Source: Lantana camara (lineage: Eukaryota; Streptophyta; Magnoliopsida; Lamiales; Verbenaceae). From it: DNA of 64,000 nt. Location of the stretch: the NCBI GenBank assembly GCA_037501455.1, contig CM074864.1, forward strand, positions 28,762,001 through 28,826,000, written 5' to 3'. A program made the translations under genes and the position numbers. This document shows positions 22,091 through 35,700 of this stretch, piece after piece (position 1 is the stretch's first letter; each line of letters opens with the position of its first letter). The notes under the pieces were generated by a model. It did not search any database. It saw only the letters and a program-made list of their open reading frames with translations, and was not told where the DNA came from.

Positions 22091-24054
22091 TGTTAGGAAT
22101 AGTGCCCTAGAAAGCCGATTGTATATCCGCTTTGTGCTTTTCCTTATTGTAATCACAGACAATCTTTGAATGAAATGACGAATTAAGGCAACACTTCTTT
22201 ATATGCTCTTGTTTGGTATGCGTTTACTTTATCTGTGCATGTATGAGAACTCCCCTAATCCTGATGACTTTAGGACTCTACCATTTAGGTGAAATGGTTC
22301 ATGAAACGAGCCCTATATCACATAAGTCATGATTAGTAAAATACTCCAAGCCGATGAGTCCTACAGACAGTGGGAGTGTCAACCTGACTCCTCTAAGGCT
22401 TGCTTGTGGGATCACGCCCTTAAGAAGGACCACCTTGTTTCATGGAGGTGGAAAGTGTATAGTTGATATGTGCGTGATACATGAGGGTGCTTACTTTAAT
22501 AAGTAAGTTCACTGAGGTGCCCCGTGTGAGAACATTCCTAAATGGGAAAGGAAGTTTCTATTTTAGGAAATGGAAACTTCCAGATTAGGAAATATCTCAC
22601 GAGTCATTGATGTGATTAATTGATCCTTAGACTTGAGGTTCTTTGTCACTTTATGAGTTAACTCTGTAGTCTTAGGTATAAGCTTTCAAGGGTGTCGCCT
22701 TAGACAACTGATTCAAGGCTTATGCTGGGGCTGCACAAGTGACTCATGAAAGTGAATAAGAATCAAGAAAGGACCTACACTTGCATTTGCAAGGTGATCT
22801 CTTATTGTGTAAGTCATTCATATGCCATATGGAGTCCTTGGCCAAGGCAGTAGATCAAGACATCAAGAAAAGGGTTTCTTGGATTGAGATCAAATGGATA
22901 TGAAATGCACTTAGCTTTAAGACCGGATTATTAGGGTTCTGATTATTCCCTTGCCCTAGATCTTGGTTGAGAGATAGTAAGTAGGAGGATTGTATCTCAC
23001 ATGAATCAATGACTTAAAGGTTCTGTCGAATCCGAACATTCCAATTCAGCTAGGGGTTAAACACCTGTTGCTAGACTATGGTCGTTTAATCTGTGGACTG
23101 ATTAATTAATTAGTGAATTAATTAATTAGGGTCGCTGCTAATTGAATTGAGAACCTAGAGGGTCACACACAACAACTTGGTTACATTAATTGAGGCTTGA
23201 AAATGATTAAATGAGTTAATCGGGCCAAGAGGGTTCCACAAGTGTGAATTCACACGTGTGGCTCACGTGAGTGACATGTGTCACTGTGACACGTGTCACA
23301 CACGTGTGAATATATATATATATATATATATTGTATATATGTATTAAATAATTAAATGTGTTAATTATTTAATAGACTTTGGTTTAATTTTGAATTAAAA
23401 AGAAAGTCTTATTTTGGAGAAAATAATCTAGTTAATTAATTACGAATTAATTAATTAGATAAAAATAAGTTATTTATTTTATAATAAATAAAGTATAAAA
23501 TTATCCAAAAATAGTTTGGATATTTTTAGCTCTCTTAAAAGTTGACTTGAATTAGAATTCAAAGTCAAAGTTGGAAAATACTTGATGATCAAGTAATAGG
23601 AGAGAGAGGGACCAAATCCTTGCCCAACAAGGATTGGGTTTCGGCTGTCCCTCCCCTTCCCTATATATAGGGGAGCTCATGCTCCCCTTTAGAGCTAATT
23701 GACAATTCTTGGTTCATGTGTTGAACACCTTCCTTTCTCCAAGATAAACAAAGCCCTAGGTTAAGCCTAAACACTAACTAGAGAACTAGCATCCTTACTA
23801 GTTAGATTGTGATGAAGTTGGTGGACTTTCTCTAGAGACTTCAAGTTAGAAGTTTGAAGATTCGAGCTTTACCAAGGAGAGGGGATCAAGCCGCGAGAAG
23901 AGCGTTCTTGGGTGGCTTGAAACGCTTCAAGAAAGAACAAAAGAAAAGTAAGTTTTCTATCTTTACGAATTTGGTTACAAGATTGCGAGTTCAAGATCCT
24001 TTTGTTGGGAAATTTTTTTAAATTCCGCTGCTTTCTGATTCGCGTTTTCCAACA
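22091..24054 (+). repeat. Copia-2 3' LTR (1964 bp), full length
   Basis: TGTTAGGAA...TTTTCCAACA, closely similar to 359-2316. The TATA box is at 23662-23669, with the adjacent GGGGAGC/GCTCCCC hairpin ending at 23687. The U3 inverted repeat is at 22550-22581. Gypsy-A LTR-b resumes at 24055 with AGAACATGTAATGAC. Confidence 0.94.
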
Positions 24055-24786
24055 AGAACATGTAATGACAAGAGAGTAATACCATTTAAGGTGTTAAAGA
24101 AGGATAACACACAAAGGAATCCTTAAAGTGAGTTATCATTAACGTGGGACTATAATCTTACTATAATCGATTAGGAATTAATCAAATTATGAATCCTAAA
24201 CGTATACCTTAGGTTATGAAACAAGTCCTCAAAAGAAAACACATTTTGAAAAGATATTTTAGACCCCGGGTTTAGAAAACCTAGGTTCAAACGTCTAAGA
24301 TCAAAGCTCAAGTTTTATTTCATTTTACTATTCAAAAGCACTATTCAAAAAGTACTATTCCAAATTACTATTCACGGATTACTATTCATAGGTTACTATT
24401 CAATTGTCGGGTCAAAGGGTCGGGTCAAACCCTTACTACACACACACGACACATACGCACACACCATGCACGTACACACACACACGGCATGCACACATAC
24501 ACACACCCTAATTCAATTATGATCTTGATTATAACCTATAGTTCAAGTTCGTGTTATTATAAGCAAGTGTGATCTAGGTTAAAGGCATAAACTATGGTTA
24601 AGAAGTCTAATTAAAGCATAGCATCAAGTTATGAAACACTATTCTATCTTAGGTTATAACATGTGACATTATTCATGTGTATAACATATGATCAAGTATT
24701 ATTCCATTAATCCATATCATATCATAAGCTCAAGTCATAACATATGAGTCATGTAACATTGTAACAATGTAATAACATATCATAGA
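24055..24786 (-). repeat. Gypsy-A LTR-b, second part
   Basis: Continues the LTR after Copia-2; it matches LTR-c from about 52441 and LTR-a from about 4755. It includes a CA-rich tract (about 24436-24506). Confidence 0.9.
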
Positions 24787-25191
24787 TGTAGCACCCCGCA
24801 CGTGAGGCACCACATCCCCCGCACTAAGGCTCAACACGAGTAACGAAATAGTAAATCCGCACCCGTATCAAACCCTAGCGAACGGGAGACAAACATAAAA
24901 TCCTTCCTAAGCCAGGCGGAGCTAGACCCTGCAATGAAAACCAACTAATAACATGTTGAAATTAATTAACGAAATTACCGAAATAGTTAAGGTAACACGA
25001 AACCCTAATTAAGAAATTAAACACTAAATATCAAAGTAAAATAAAATGAATTAATTAAGATAACCATAGTCTATAGTTTAAATCAAATATAAACACTTAT
25101 AAACAATTAATCATATAATTAAATAATTAAATCGCGCAATTTATAAACGAATACGCCACATTATTTAAAACTGAAAAACTGAGGTGTTACA
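24787..25191 (-). repeat. Small solo LTR (405 bp) in LTR-b
   Basis: On the plus strand it runs from TGTAGCACCCCGC to GAGGTGTTACA, a complete TG...CA unit. The flanks are ATAGA (24782-24786) and ACAGA (25192-25196), a 5-bp duplication with one mismatch; removing one copy restores the sequence seen in LTR-c. The first ~120 bases resemble the starts of the host LTR and the Gypsy-B LTR. There is no coding content. A short or internally deleted gypsy solo LTR fits best. Confidence 0.78.
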
Positions 25192-25196
25192 ACAGA

Positions 25197-25379
25197 CATA
25201 AGTCATAGCATATCAAGACCATTAAACATGTAACATATATCGATTGAGACCATATAGTAACATGTAACAAGTTATGACATAATTGATCATAGGTTACAAT
25301 TCCATTGACTAACATGCTTGAACATAATTAAAATATCATAAACATGCATCAATAATCATCATATAACAGCTCCATAATA
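25197..25379 (-). repeat. Gypsy-A LTR-b, third part
   Basis: Between the 405-bp solo LTR and Gypsy-B; continuous with LTR-c at about 53156-53340. Confidence 0.9.
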
Positions 25380-28300
25380 TGTAGCACCCGAGCGTAAGGT
25401 ACCACATCCCCCGCACCGAGACCCGACCCGTATATGAAATGGAAGTCCATACACATGCCAAATCCACGGCGGACGGGGACACAACACACACGCTATGCTA
25501 GGCGGGACTAACCTTTAAACCAATCAGCGCAAGAATCATAAAATCAGAGTTAAAATAGAATGCGGAAGCAAGAACTGCATAGCATATATACAGTAAGCCA
25601 CCAAGCTCCAAAAATAAATATACAAGGCCATTTAAATATTCAACGGCACTCACGGCCTACAAAATCATAACGCTCCAATCTAAACTATGATCAAATACGA
25701 AGGCAGCAACAAAAGTATGAATATGAGACTGAAAAGAAGTGCTAAACATAAATGCAAGACCTAGACGACTTGTATTCCCGCCTAGCACTCCTACACCTGC
25801 ACAAAATAGCTGAAAACAACCGGGTTCAGTCTAAAAGAGACTGGTGGGTATAAAAACGGGGCATAAAATAGATAATATCGCATAAATTAAACACATACAG
25901 GCAAGCCCTAATCCCGTGTGAAGTTTGAAAGGAATTTACCAAGTGGTTAAAACGATAGAAAACATCAACGGGATTACGACGTTCATATTCATTCATAATT
26001 GTTCATAAGGATTTAAGCTCGGCGAGTGAGCGTGCACAATCTCCAACCTTCTCCTCGTGTAATCATATCATAATTATTGGTTGTCATACATATCTTTCGT
26101 GCACATACATAAATGATCATAATCATACATATACACCTTCTTCCTCCGGGTGGTGGACAAGTTAGCTAGACCTGACCACCGGTTCAGACATAGGCCAATG
26201 GGGGTACATGAATCCCCCAAGGGCACTCAGCTCCTATTCCTCGCTAAAACTCCTAGCGAGGGCCGGTATCACCGTAGTTTGGTTGGAACTAGTATATGGG
26301 ATCCCCGTCAGCCCTTGCTTCCTCGGTTAGCCACATATACTAAGTCCCGGGGCCCGTATAATCAGAAATCAGAAATGTGTCTCGCCAAACATAAGGTAGA
26401 GTTTCATAATTAAAAAGGGGTCATACGTTTGAAATCATTTACCCGAAATGACTCGATATATAAAAATATACGGTTTTGGCTTAAAACTTTGCACATAAGA
26501 AATATATAAGGTTGTTTTAACTAATAGAAGAAAAACCCACCTTTACCAAAGCAAAATAAAGGCACAAGCGTCTCAATGCTCGCCCTCGTCTCCGACCAAA
26601 CCCGAATCTGTGCAAAAGAAAAGGTATGAGACGCAATGACCATAAACGACGCTCGGCAATGAGGTGAATATGACATGAATGCATAAATGATCATGTTATA
26701 TCATAAAAATGTTCATGTGCACGATTAAAGAATTTAAATCATATAATCAAATCATTCGTTCATATATTTCATTCAATTCCATAGTTTCATAAATTCATAA
26801 TTTCATAAATTCATAAATTCATAATATTCATAAATTCATTTAATAAGCATAACACATATTATTCAAATTCACATTGAGGAATCAAATAAATAAAACGATC
26901 AATCAAAAGTCAGTAGAATAAATACGCGAAATAGAATTCACTTAATTTCAATAATTAAATAAATCAAATAATATTTAAAATATATAATAAATATATATAT
27001 ATAATATACTAAATATATAATAACATATAATATATATAATATATATATATACGTACACACTCACACACCCCATGCATGCAATATATATATATATATACTA
27101 TACACTACACCTCCATGCATACATATATATATAAGGTAAATATACATGCACACACAAAAGCCATGCATGCAACCTCACTCACACACAGCCATATATATAT
27201 ATATAGCCACACACACATGCAGCAGACATGCAACAGAAACGGCAGCAACACACAGCAGAAGAATCGCAGCAAAAGAATTCAAGCAAAATGGGGTGACACC
27301 CCCGTGTCACCTCCAAAGCCTGGACCGAGACACCCCCGTGTCTCGGTACAGAAAAATCAGGCCGCGAAGCACCCCCGTTCCTCGCTGGAACGGGCAGAAA
27401 TGGAACGCCCGTGTCACGCACCAGCAACTCCAGTTACAGACAACCAAATACGCAGAAAACAGAGCAGGAAAAAGGCAAGCAACAAATGCAACATTACAAG
27501 GCACAATTTGCTGCAAGAACTCAACAAGATTACATGCTACAAGGCCACAAATTGGACAGCGAAACATGAAGGAAAACTCAGCAGTTTTTGACAGCAAAAG
27601 CAGTCCAGAAAAACAGAGCAAAACTTCGAAGAAAACAGAGCAAGCGTGAGCTCAATCAATCCGATTCAGTTCAAGTCCCAAAAGCCACCAAATACGCAGC
27701 AAAACACCATATAATCAACAAGTAAATCAGTTCCAAAAGTGATCAAGCAAGGCATGGAAGCACACGTGACCTTATGTGAAATTTTCTGAAAATTACATAA
27801 ATGATATCTCATATATATCGCAACAACCACGAAAGCAATGATCATAAATGATATGAGGATGTTAAAACAATTAAGCTCAGGCTTGGAATCACTCAAAATC
27901 ATTGAGAATCAAAGGAGATCAAGAATTTGCTCAACATCCTTCATTTTCGGAAATTGCCCAGAAAATCGAGAAACCATGCTTAAAAATCATGAATGAAAAG
28001 ATGAAAATGCTCAGAATTAAACATACAATACAACCCTTAACTTACCTTGATGATTGGTTGAAGTTTGGAGGAGATTTGAGCTCCAAAATCTCCAAGGTTG
28101 AAGGGTTACGGGACTAGCAGTAGATGCAGTAGCTTTGGCTGAGTTTTGGGGATGGTGTGAGGGTTGTCTCGGTTAGGGCTTGAAATATCTAGATAGGTGG
28201 TTGAGTTAGGGTTTAAGGGAATCAAACCATGGTTAGTTTGGTTATAGTTTGGATGAGATATGGTTCATTTTGTGCAGCAAGGTCAAGTTGGTCTCCGTTT

Positions 28301-28819
28301 CGTTTTTCGGTTGGATTTCGGAGTTTCAAATGAATTAGGAAAAATATAAGGTTAAGTTTACTAAACTTGAATTTTCGTTACGAGTTCAGCGGAGTTGACG
28401 GAACTCGAATCCGAGTTCCCGAGCTCAAGATATTAAATTCGGAACCAAGGATACGCTAAGTGATCATTAGCTCCCGTTTTGGTTCCTCAATTAAAATTAA
28501 ATTCGTTAACCTAACAAATGAATTCAAAAACATAAATTGAGCATAAAATCATGTTCATAACACATATATGTACGTCATATTACAAAATCGTGGCATTTCG
28601 ATATCATTTCATAAGAGAACGAAGCACAAAATAAACGAACAACCTCAATCATACACTTCATGCATAATTTTAAAATTCCATGCAAAATATAACTCCCATG
28701 CATAAATCAAATAAATAATTAAGTTCTAATATTACATAAATTAAATTGTCACGTAATTAATTAGCTTAAACATGATTAACATATAATTATTATAATCATT
28801 AAATTAATAATAGTAATTA

Positions 28820-28861
<42 letters not shown>

Positions 28862-29034
28862 ATACGAAATACATATATATATTAGAATTTATAATATATT
28901 AAAATAAAATATAATATAATAATATAATAACAATTTATAATAAAATTAAATATAAACACGTAAAAACAATTGATTCGCGCAAATTCGTAAACACATACGC
29001 CCTACCTTTACGTCCGAAAAGTCGGGGCGTTACA
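25380..29034 (-). repeat. Gypsy-B 3' LTR (3655 bp)
   Basis: On the plus strand from TGTAGCACCCGAGCG to GTCGGGGCGTTACA. On the element strand it has the GGAACTCG-type hairpin (28400-28419), the G-loop hairpin cluster (27292-27425), the conserved box (26472-26489), the GGAG-loop hairpin (26239-26261) and the CAGTCT hairpin (25827-25843). Apparent frames within it (for example 27076-27649) are duplicated in the other LTR and include microsatellite; they are not genes. Confidence 0.93.
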
Positions 29035-29050
29035 ATCTCTCCCCCTTAAA
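29035..29050 (-). other. Polypurine tract of Gypsy-B
   Basis: On the minus strand TTTTAAGGGGGAGAGAT abuts the 3' LTR start, as expected for the plus-strand primer. Confidence 0.88.
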
Positions 29051-29103
29051 AGAATCCGTCCTCGGATTCATTGCTCGATCGGAAACAACTCGGGGTGAAA
29101 CCT

Positions 29104-30260
29104 TTACATCTTACCCTCCGTCTCCCACGTAGTCTCTTCGGTCTTATAACTTTTCCAAAGACCCTTGACTAGTGGAATACGCCGATTCCGAAGTTCCTGA
29201 AACTTTCGATCCAATATCTTAATCGGCTTCTGAACGAAGGTGAGATCCGGTTCTAAATCCACTTCTTCAACTGGTAGAACCTCGGACTCATCTCGATAAT
29301 ACTTTCGGAGCGGTGAAACCTGAAACACGTTATGAATTCCAGTCAAACTCGGAGGTAAGTCCAAACGATAGGCCGTATCCCCACTCTTCTCCAAAATCCC
29401 ATCTGGTCCCATTACCAAGTGTTTAATTTTCCTCCTCGTTCAATCCTTGAGAATCCTTTTCGTAGGGAAGCCTTTAGGAAAACCTTATCTCCAATCTCCA
29501 ACTCCAAATTCTTCCTCCGAAGATCTGCATAACTCTTTTATCGATCCTGAGCGGCCTTCATCCGTTGTCTAATTATCAGGACCTTATCAATAGCCTCTTG
29601 TACAGTCTTAGAGGGTTTTTCTTTCTTTTCTCCTCTTTTAATCCCTTCTTGCTTGACCCAATTCCAATCTTCCAAGTCAAAAACAACGGTGATCGACATT
29701 TACGTCCATAAAGAGCTTCATAAGGGATCATTTCAACCGATGCTTGATAGCTATTGTTGTAGACAAATCGATTAACTGTAACTGTTCGTTTCACGAACTC
29801 TGGAAGTCCAATGCACACGCTCTCAACAAATCCTCCAGATACTTAATTAACCTTTCTGATTGTCCGTTGGTCTGATGACGGAAAGCTGTGCTGAATTGAA
29901 ACCTTGTTCCCAAACACTTATGTAATTCTTGCCATAACCTTTGAAGTAAATCTGGGATCCCGATCCGAGACAATACTAACAGGTACACCATGAAGCCTGA
30001 TAATCTCATCATTGTACCTCTTGGCCAACTTACTCACCTTATCGGACATTCTGATTGCAAGAAAATGAGCTGACTTCGTCAACCTGTCCATACTAACCCA
30101 AATTCCATCGAAACCTCCTCTCACTTTTGGTAATCCCGAAACAAAATCCATAGTTATTTGTTCCCACTTCCAATCCGGGATAGGCAATCATCGAAGTAGC
30201 CCCGATGGTTTTTGATGTTCTGCCCTAATCACTTGACAAGTCATACAGTGTTTCACGAAG
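29104..30260 (-). pseudogene. Gypsy-B integrase and chromodomain-like tail, frameshifted
   Basis: Pieces on the minus strand in several frames give the integrase core (ITMDFVSGLPKVRGGFDGIW, SIVSDRDPRFTSK, then TNGQSERLIKYLEDLLRACALDFQ with the catalytic Glu). A C-terminal part follows (YRLDLPPSLTGIHNVFQVS, KFQELRNRRIPLVK, TEETTWETE). The last segment matches the chromodomain-like end of plant chromoviruses, thought to guide integration to heterochromatin. Frames change near 29430-29580, 29800 and 29920, so no complete integrase can be translated. Confidence 0.9.
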
Positions 30261-30416
30261 TTATAACATCCCTTTTCAATCCATTCCACCAATAGAATTG
30301 CTTAAGATCCTTATACCTTTTGTTCCCTCCGGGATGTATCGAATACCCTGACCGATGGGCTTCCTCAAGAATAATCCTTTTTAATTCTTCCGGGACAGCA
30401 ACTCTATTCTTGAATC

Positions 30417-31440
30417 TTAGAAGTCCCGTATCATCAAACCCAAACGGGTATTCTGAATCAGCTCGAGCTTTCCAGCTAATTTCTGAACCTCGGGATCAAT
30501 CCTCTGAGTATCAAATAACCTCTGTTTAAGATCTGGTCGAACTGTAATATTCCGTACCCTAGCCCTCAGTCTGAACAACTCATTCTCATTTCCAATTTCC
30601 ACTTTCACATTGGACACACTAGTTTTCCGACTAAGCGCATCCGACCAAATTGGCTTTGCCGGGATGGTATCGGATTGTACACTCATAATCCGCCAAAAGT
30701 TCCATCCAACGCCGTTGTCTCTTATTCAATTCCTTATGTGAGAATAGGTATTGGAGACTCTTGTAATCAGAAAAGACCTCGAACGAAATTCCATGAAGAT
30801 AGTGTCTCCACTTACCCAAAGCAAAGATCACTGTCACTAATTCCAAATCAGGAGTGGGGTAATTCTGTTCATGCTCTTTTAATTTCCTTGAGGCCTAGGC
30901 GATTACTCTTGCATTTTGCATCGACACACATCCCAAACCTTCCTTTGAGGCGTCTGTATAAACTGTATCTTTCTGTACCTTCGGGAAGTGCTAATATAGG
31001 AGCGGTGGTCAACTTTTCCTTTAAAAGTTGAAAGTTAGCCTCACTTACCTCGTCCCACTCAAACTTAACCACCTTCTTAGTCACTCGGGTTAAAGGAGCT
31101 GCAATCTACGAAAATCCTGTACAAATCTTCGATAGTAATCTGCCAAACCCCCAGAAACTCCTTACTTCTGAAACATTTTTCGAGCTTTGCCATTGAATAA
31201 CCGTCTCAATCTTAGAAGGGTCTACCTCCAAACCTTTCCTTGAAATAATATGACCCAGAAATGCTGCCCGATCAATCCAAAACTCGCGTCTGCTAAACTT
31301 AGCATACAACCCGATGCTCTCTTAAGGTATCCAACACAATCCTGAAATTCCTGGCATAATCATCCGGAGTTCTCGAATAAACCAAGATGTCATCGATGAA
31401 GATTACCACAACTTATCGAAATACCAAAAAAAAAACAGCC
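30417..31440 (-). pseudogene. Gypsy-B reverse transcriptase end and RNase H, deleted and frameshifted
   Basis: On the minus strand the order is: a reverse transcriptase scrap with the [11 protein letters not shown] catalytic motif (about 31380-31410), a thumb and connection segment (FSRREFWIDRAAFLGHIIS... at 31106-31309), an RNase H part (30631-31084: [12 protein letters not shown], then FALGKWRHYLHG and FSDYKSLQYLF), and the linker towards integrase (30417-30686). The upstream fingers and palm are missing: the sequence passes from a RPSSSHWGAP motif, through a T-rich run (31427-31436 on the plus strand), straight to the FIDD region. Several frame changes occur. Confidence 0.88.
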
Positions 31441-31448
31441 GGAGCACC

Positions 31449-32526
31449 TCAATGGGACGAACTTGGCCGTATATATCCAACTTTGAGCAGTTCCTCTAAT
31501 TGAATCTTTAACTCTTCCAATTGAACCGGATATTCTTTCCCTTCAATCAAAACTGAACACTCCCGAACCAACTGATCTATCTGAAGACTACCACCCAGTG
31601 GAGAACTCACCAAATAACAAGAAGAAAAAGCAAATAACAGACAAGCACAGAATAGCAACTAAGTCACAAGAAAAAAAGGAATGCGTGGCACCCGAATCAA
31701 AGAGTGTATGCATGCTCATGTTATGTATGCATAGGGTACCTTCTACCACAGCTGCGGGATCGATCTCTGCATCTTGCTCTTCACCTTCGATAGCGTAAGC
31801 ACGAGCCGGGATCATTGGCCTTTGAACTCGTCTTTGATATCCGGGGACTTTGTAGGGACAAGTATCCGCCATACGGTCAGCTTTTCCACATATGAGGCAC
31901 AAATTCAACCTCCTCCGACAGTTATAGTAATTATGAGTTGGTCCTCCACAATGTGTACAGGGAGCTTGAGCCAATCTCGCCACGCTCGGACCTTGTCGAT
32001 CTTTCGTAGGTGTAGGCAGAGCTTTTGGGACCGGCGGAGTTGGTCCTCCCATTCTTGGCTTCTTAAACGGACCCTTAGGAGGGGGACTAGCTTGAATCAT
32101 CGGCCTCTTTCCCGAATTCGATCCGGAACCTCTTCTCATTAGAGCTCTAAAAACCGGATCCTTCTTTTTGATTTCCTCCCCTTGCGTAGTAGACTGTCGG
32201 ACTCCAGATATCCTCTCTACTCGAATCAACCAACCCTCCGAGACCGCATCATCAATAGAACCAAAAAATCGAGGGGGGTTATAACTCAGAAACACCTCAT
32301 GAGGATCTCTATTGTTATGGTTTAGTGGGGGAGCTTGTTGTCCTGCGGGTTGTGGTGGGTGAGCTTGAGCCCTCCTATGCTCTACATAGTTGAAAACCGC
32401 TTCCATAAAATTCCCCATGTCCATCGGTGGTGCTTGTGGTTGGGGTGGAGGTGTAGGGGATCGATCATGATGACGACGATGTCCGGGAGATCTCTCACGA
32501 TGTCTACGTGGAGGCATCCTGTTCAA
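31449..32526 (-). pseudogene. Gypsy-B gag and protease, internally deleted
   Basis: A 312-residue frame starts at 32526 with an Arg/Pro-rich N-terminus (PPRRHRERSPGHRRHHDRSP) and reaches the start of the gag core (YNPPRFFGSIDDAVSEGWL). It then jumps from RVERISGV to a Ser/Arg-rich pre-knuckle segment, missing most of the core. Two knuckles follow (CTHCGGPTHNYYNC good; CLICGKADRMADTC with the His replaced). The protease site TLFDSGATHSF comes next. After a frame change, 31449-31658 carries the remaining protease residues fused to RT-type PSSSH. The in-frame loss of the core means it cannot assemble particles itself. Confidence 0.9.
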
Positions 32527-32710
32527 GAAACACTAAAATGCATGCTATCTTTAGTCCATGCATGCAAGTGCAATTAATTCGATCAAAATTCAAGATTTAG
32601 AGCACACAAGCACGTAAACAATGCATATGCAACACATTGACAAGTTGTTCCTAAAGCCGAACGACCTAACTGACTCAACACGACACTAGAGCCCGGGTTT
32701 TGCAACCCTA

Positions 32711-32723
32711 AGCTCTGATACCA
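32711..32723 (-). other. Primer binding site of Gypsy-B
   Basis: On the minus strand TGGTATCAGAGCT begins eight bases inside the 5' LTR end; initiator tRNA-Met type. Its integrity fits recent replication. Confidence 0.92.
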
Positions 32724-32731
32724 CTTAAGGA

Positions 32732-35700
32732 TGTAGCACCCGAGCGTAAGGTACCACATCCCCCGCACCGAGACCCGACCCGTATATGAAATGGAAGTCC
32801 ATACACGTGCCAAATCCACGGCGGACGGGGACACAACACACACGCTATGCTAGGCGGGACTAACCTTTAAACCAATCAGCGCAAGAATCATAAAATCAGA
32901 GTTAAAATAGAATGCGGAAGCAAGAACTGCATAGCATATATACAGTAAGCCACCAAGCTCCAAAAATAAATATACAAGGCCATTTAAATATTCAACGGCA
33001 CTCACGGCCTACAAAATCATAACGCTCCAATCTAAACTATGATCAAATACGAAGGCAGCAACAAAAGTATGAATATGAGACTGAAAAGAAGTGCTAAACA
33101 TAAATGCAAGACCTAGACGACTTGTATTCCCGCCTAGCACTCCTACACCTGCACAAAATAGCTGAAAACAACCGGGTTCAGTCTAAAAGAGACTGGTGGG
33201 TATAAAAACGAGGCATAAAATAGATAATATCGCATAAATTAAACACATACAGGCAAGCCCTAATCCCGTGTGAAGTTTGAAAGGAATTTACCAAGTGGTT
33301 AAAACGATAGAAAACATCAACGGGATTACGACGTTCATATTCATTCATAATTGTTCATAAGGATTTAAGCTCGGCGAGTGAGCGTGCACAATCTCCAACC
33401 TTCTCCTCGTGTAATCATATCATAATTATTGGTTGTCATACATATCTTTCGTGCACATACATAAATGATCATAATCATACATATACACCTTCTTCCTCCA
33501 GGTGGTGGACAAGTTAGCTAGACCTGACCACCGGTTCAGACATAGGCCAATGGGGGTACATGAATCCCCCAAGGGCACTCAGCTCCCATTCCTCGCTAAA
33601 ACTCCTAGCGAGGGCTGGTATCACCGTAGTTTGGTTGGAACTAGTATATGGGATCCCCGTCAGCCCTTGCTTCCTCGGTTAGCCACATATACTAAGTCCC
33701 GGGGCCCGTATAATCAGAAATCAGAAATGTGTCTCGCCAAACATAAGGTAGAGTTTCATAATTAAAAAGGGATCATACGTTTGAAATCATTTACCCGAAA
33801 TGACTCGATATACAAAAATATACGGTTTTGGCTTAAAACTTTGCACATAAGAAATATATAAGGTTGTTTTAACTAATAGAAGAAAAACCCACCTTTACCA
33901 AAGCAAAATAAAGGCACAAGCGTCTCAATGCTCGCCCTCGTCTCCGACCAAACCCGAATCTGTGCAAAAGAAAAGGTATGAGACGCAATGACCATAAACG
34001 ACGCTCGGCAATGAGGTGAATATGACATGAATGCATAAATGATCATGTTATATCATAAAAATGTTCATGTGCACGATTAAAGAATTTAAATCATATAATC
34101 AAATCATTCGTTCATATATTTCATTCAATTCCATAGTTTCATAAATACATAATTTCATAAATTCATAAATTCATAATATTCATAAATTCATTTAATAAGC
34201 ATAACACATATTATTCAAATTCACATTGAGGAATCAAATAAATAAAACGATCAATCAAAAGTCAGTAGAATAAATACGCGAAATAGAATTCACTTAATTT
34301 CAATAATTAAATAAATCAAATAATATTTAAAATATATAATATACTAAATATATAATAACATATAATATATATAATATATATATATACGTACACACTCACA
34401 CACCCCATGCATGCAATATATATATATATATACTATACACTACACCTCCATGCATACATATATATATAAGGTAAATATACATGCACACACAAAAGCCATG
34501 CATGCAACCTCACTCACACACAGCCATATATATATATATAGCCACACACACATGCAGCAGACATGCAACAGAAACGGCAGCAACACACAGCAGAAGAATC
34601 GCAGCAAAAGAATTCAAGCAAAATGGGGTGACACCCCCGTGTCACCTCCAAAGCCTGGACCGAGACACCCCCGTGTCTCGGTACAGAAAAATCAGGCCGC
34701 GAAGCACCCCCGTTCCTCGCTGGAACGGGCAGAAATGGAACGCCCGTGTCACGCACCAGCAACTCCAGTTACAGACAACCAAATGCGCAGAAAACAGAGC
34801 AGGAAAAAGGCAAGCAACAAATGCAACATTACAAGGCACAATTTGCTGCAAGAACTCAACAAGATTACATGCTACAAGGCCACAAATTGGACAGCGAAAC
34901 ATGAAGGAAAACTCAGCAGTTTTTGACAGCAAAAGCAGTCCAGAAAAACAGAGCAAAACTTCGAAGAAAACAGAGCAAGCGTGAGCTCAATCAATCCGAT
35001 TCAGTTCAAGTCCAAAAAGCCACCAAATACGCAGCAAAACACCATATAATCAACAAGTAAATCAGTTCCAAAAGTGATCAAGCAAGGCATGGAAGCACAC
35101 GTGACCTTATGTGAAATTTTCTGAAAATTACATAAATGATATCTCATATATATCGCAACAACCACGAAAGCAATGATCATAAATGATATGAGGATGTTAA
35201 AACAATTAATCTCAGGCTTGGAATCACTCAAAATCATTGAGAATCAAAGGAGATCAAGAATTTGCTCAACATCCTTCATTTTCGGAAATTGCCCAGAAAA
35301 TCGAGAAACCATGCTTAAAAATCATGAATGAAAAGATGAAAATGCTCAGAATTAAACAGACAATACAACCCTTAACTTACCTTGATGATTGGTTGAAGTT
35401 TGGAGGAGATTTGAGCTCCAAAATCTCCAAGGTTGAAGGGTTACGGGACTAGCAGTAGACGCAGTAGCTTTGGCTGAGTTTTGGGGATGGTGTGAGGGTT
35501 GTCTCGGTTAGGGCTTGAAATATCTAGATAGGTGGTTGAGTTAGGGTTTAAGGGAATCAAACCATGGTTAGTTTGGTTATAGTTTGGATGAGATATGGTT
35601 CACTTTGTGCAGCAAGGTCAAGTTGGTCTCCGTTTCGTTTTTCGGTTGGATTTCAGAGTTTCAAATGAATTAGGAAAAATATAAGGTTAAGTTTACTAAA

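Larger units (their letters stand above)
11571..24054 (+). mobile_element. Copia-2: Ty1/copia retrotransposon with truncated 5' LTR
   Basis: It contains a 486-bp remnant of the 5' LTR, a primer site, a 2.3-kb leader, gag-pol in one orientation, a polypurine tract and a full 3' LTR. It sits in Gypsy-A LTR-b and is itself split by a gypsy solo LTR at 15808-19597. The first ~1.48 kb of the 5' LTR and ~140 bp of the flanking LTR-b are deleted together. No target duplication can therefore be expected, and none is seen. Confidence 0.93.

Noticed and set aside
24787..25191. Interpretation as a MITE
   Set aside because: There are no long terminal inverted repeats; TG...CA ends, a 5-bp duplication and similarity to gypsy LTR starts favour a solo LTR.
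27076..27649. Frames of 167-171 codons repeated at 34411-34984
   Set aside because: They lie inside the two Gypsy-B LTRs and include TA/CA microsatellites and the hairpin array; duplication reflects the LTR pair, not a gene family.
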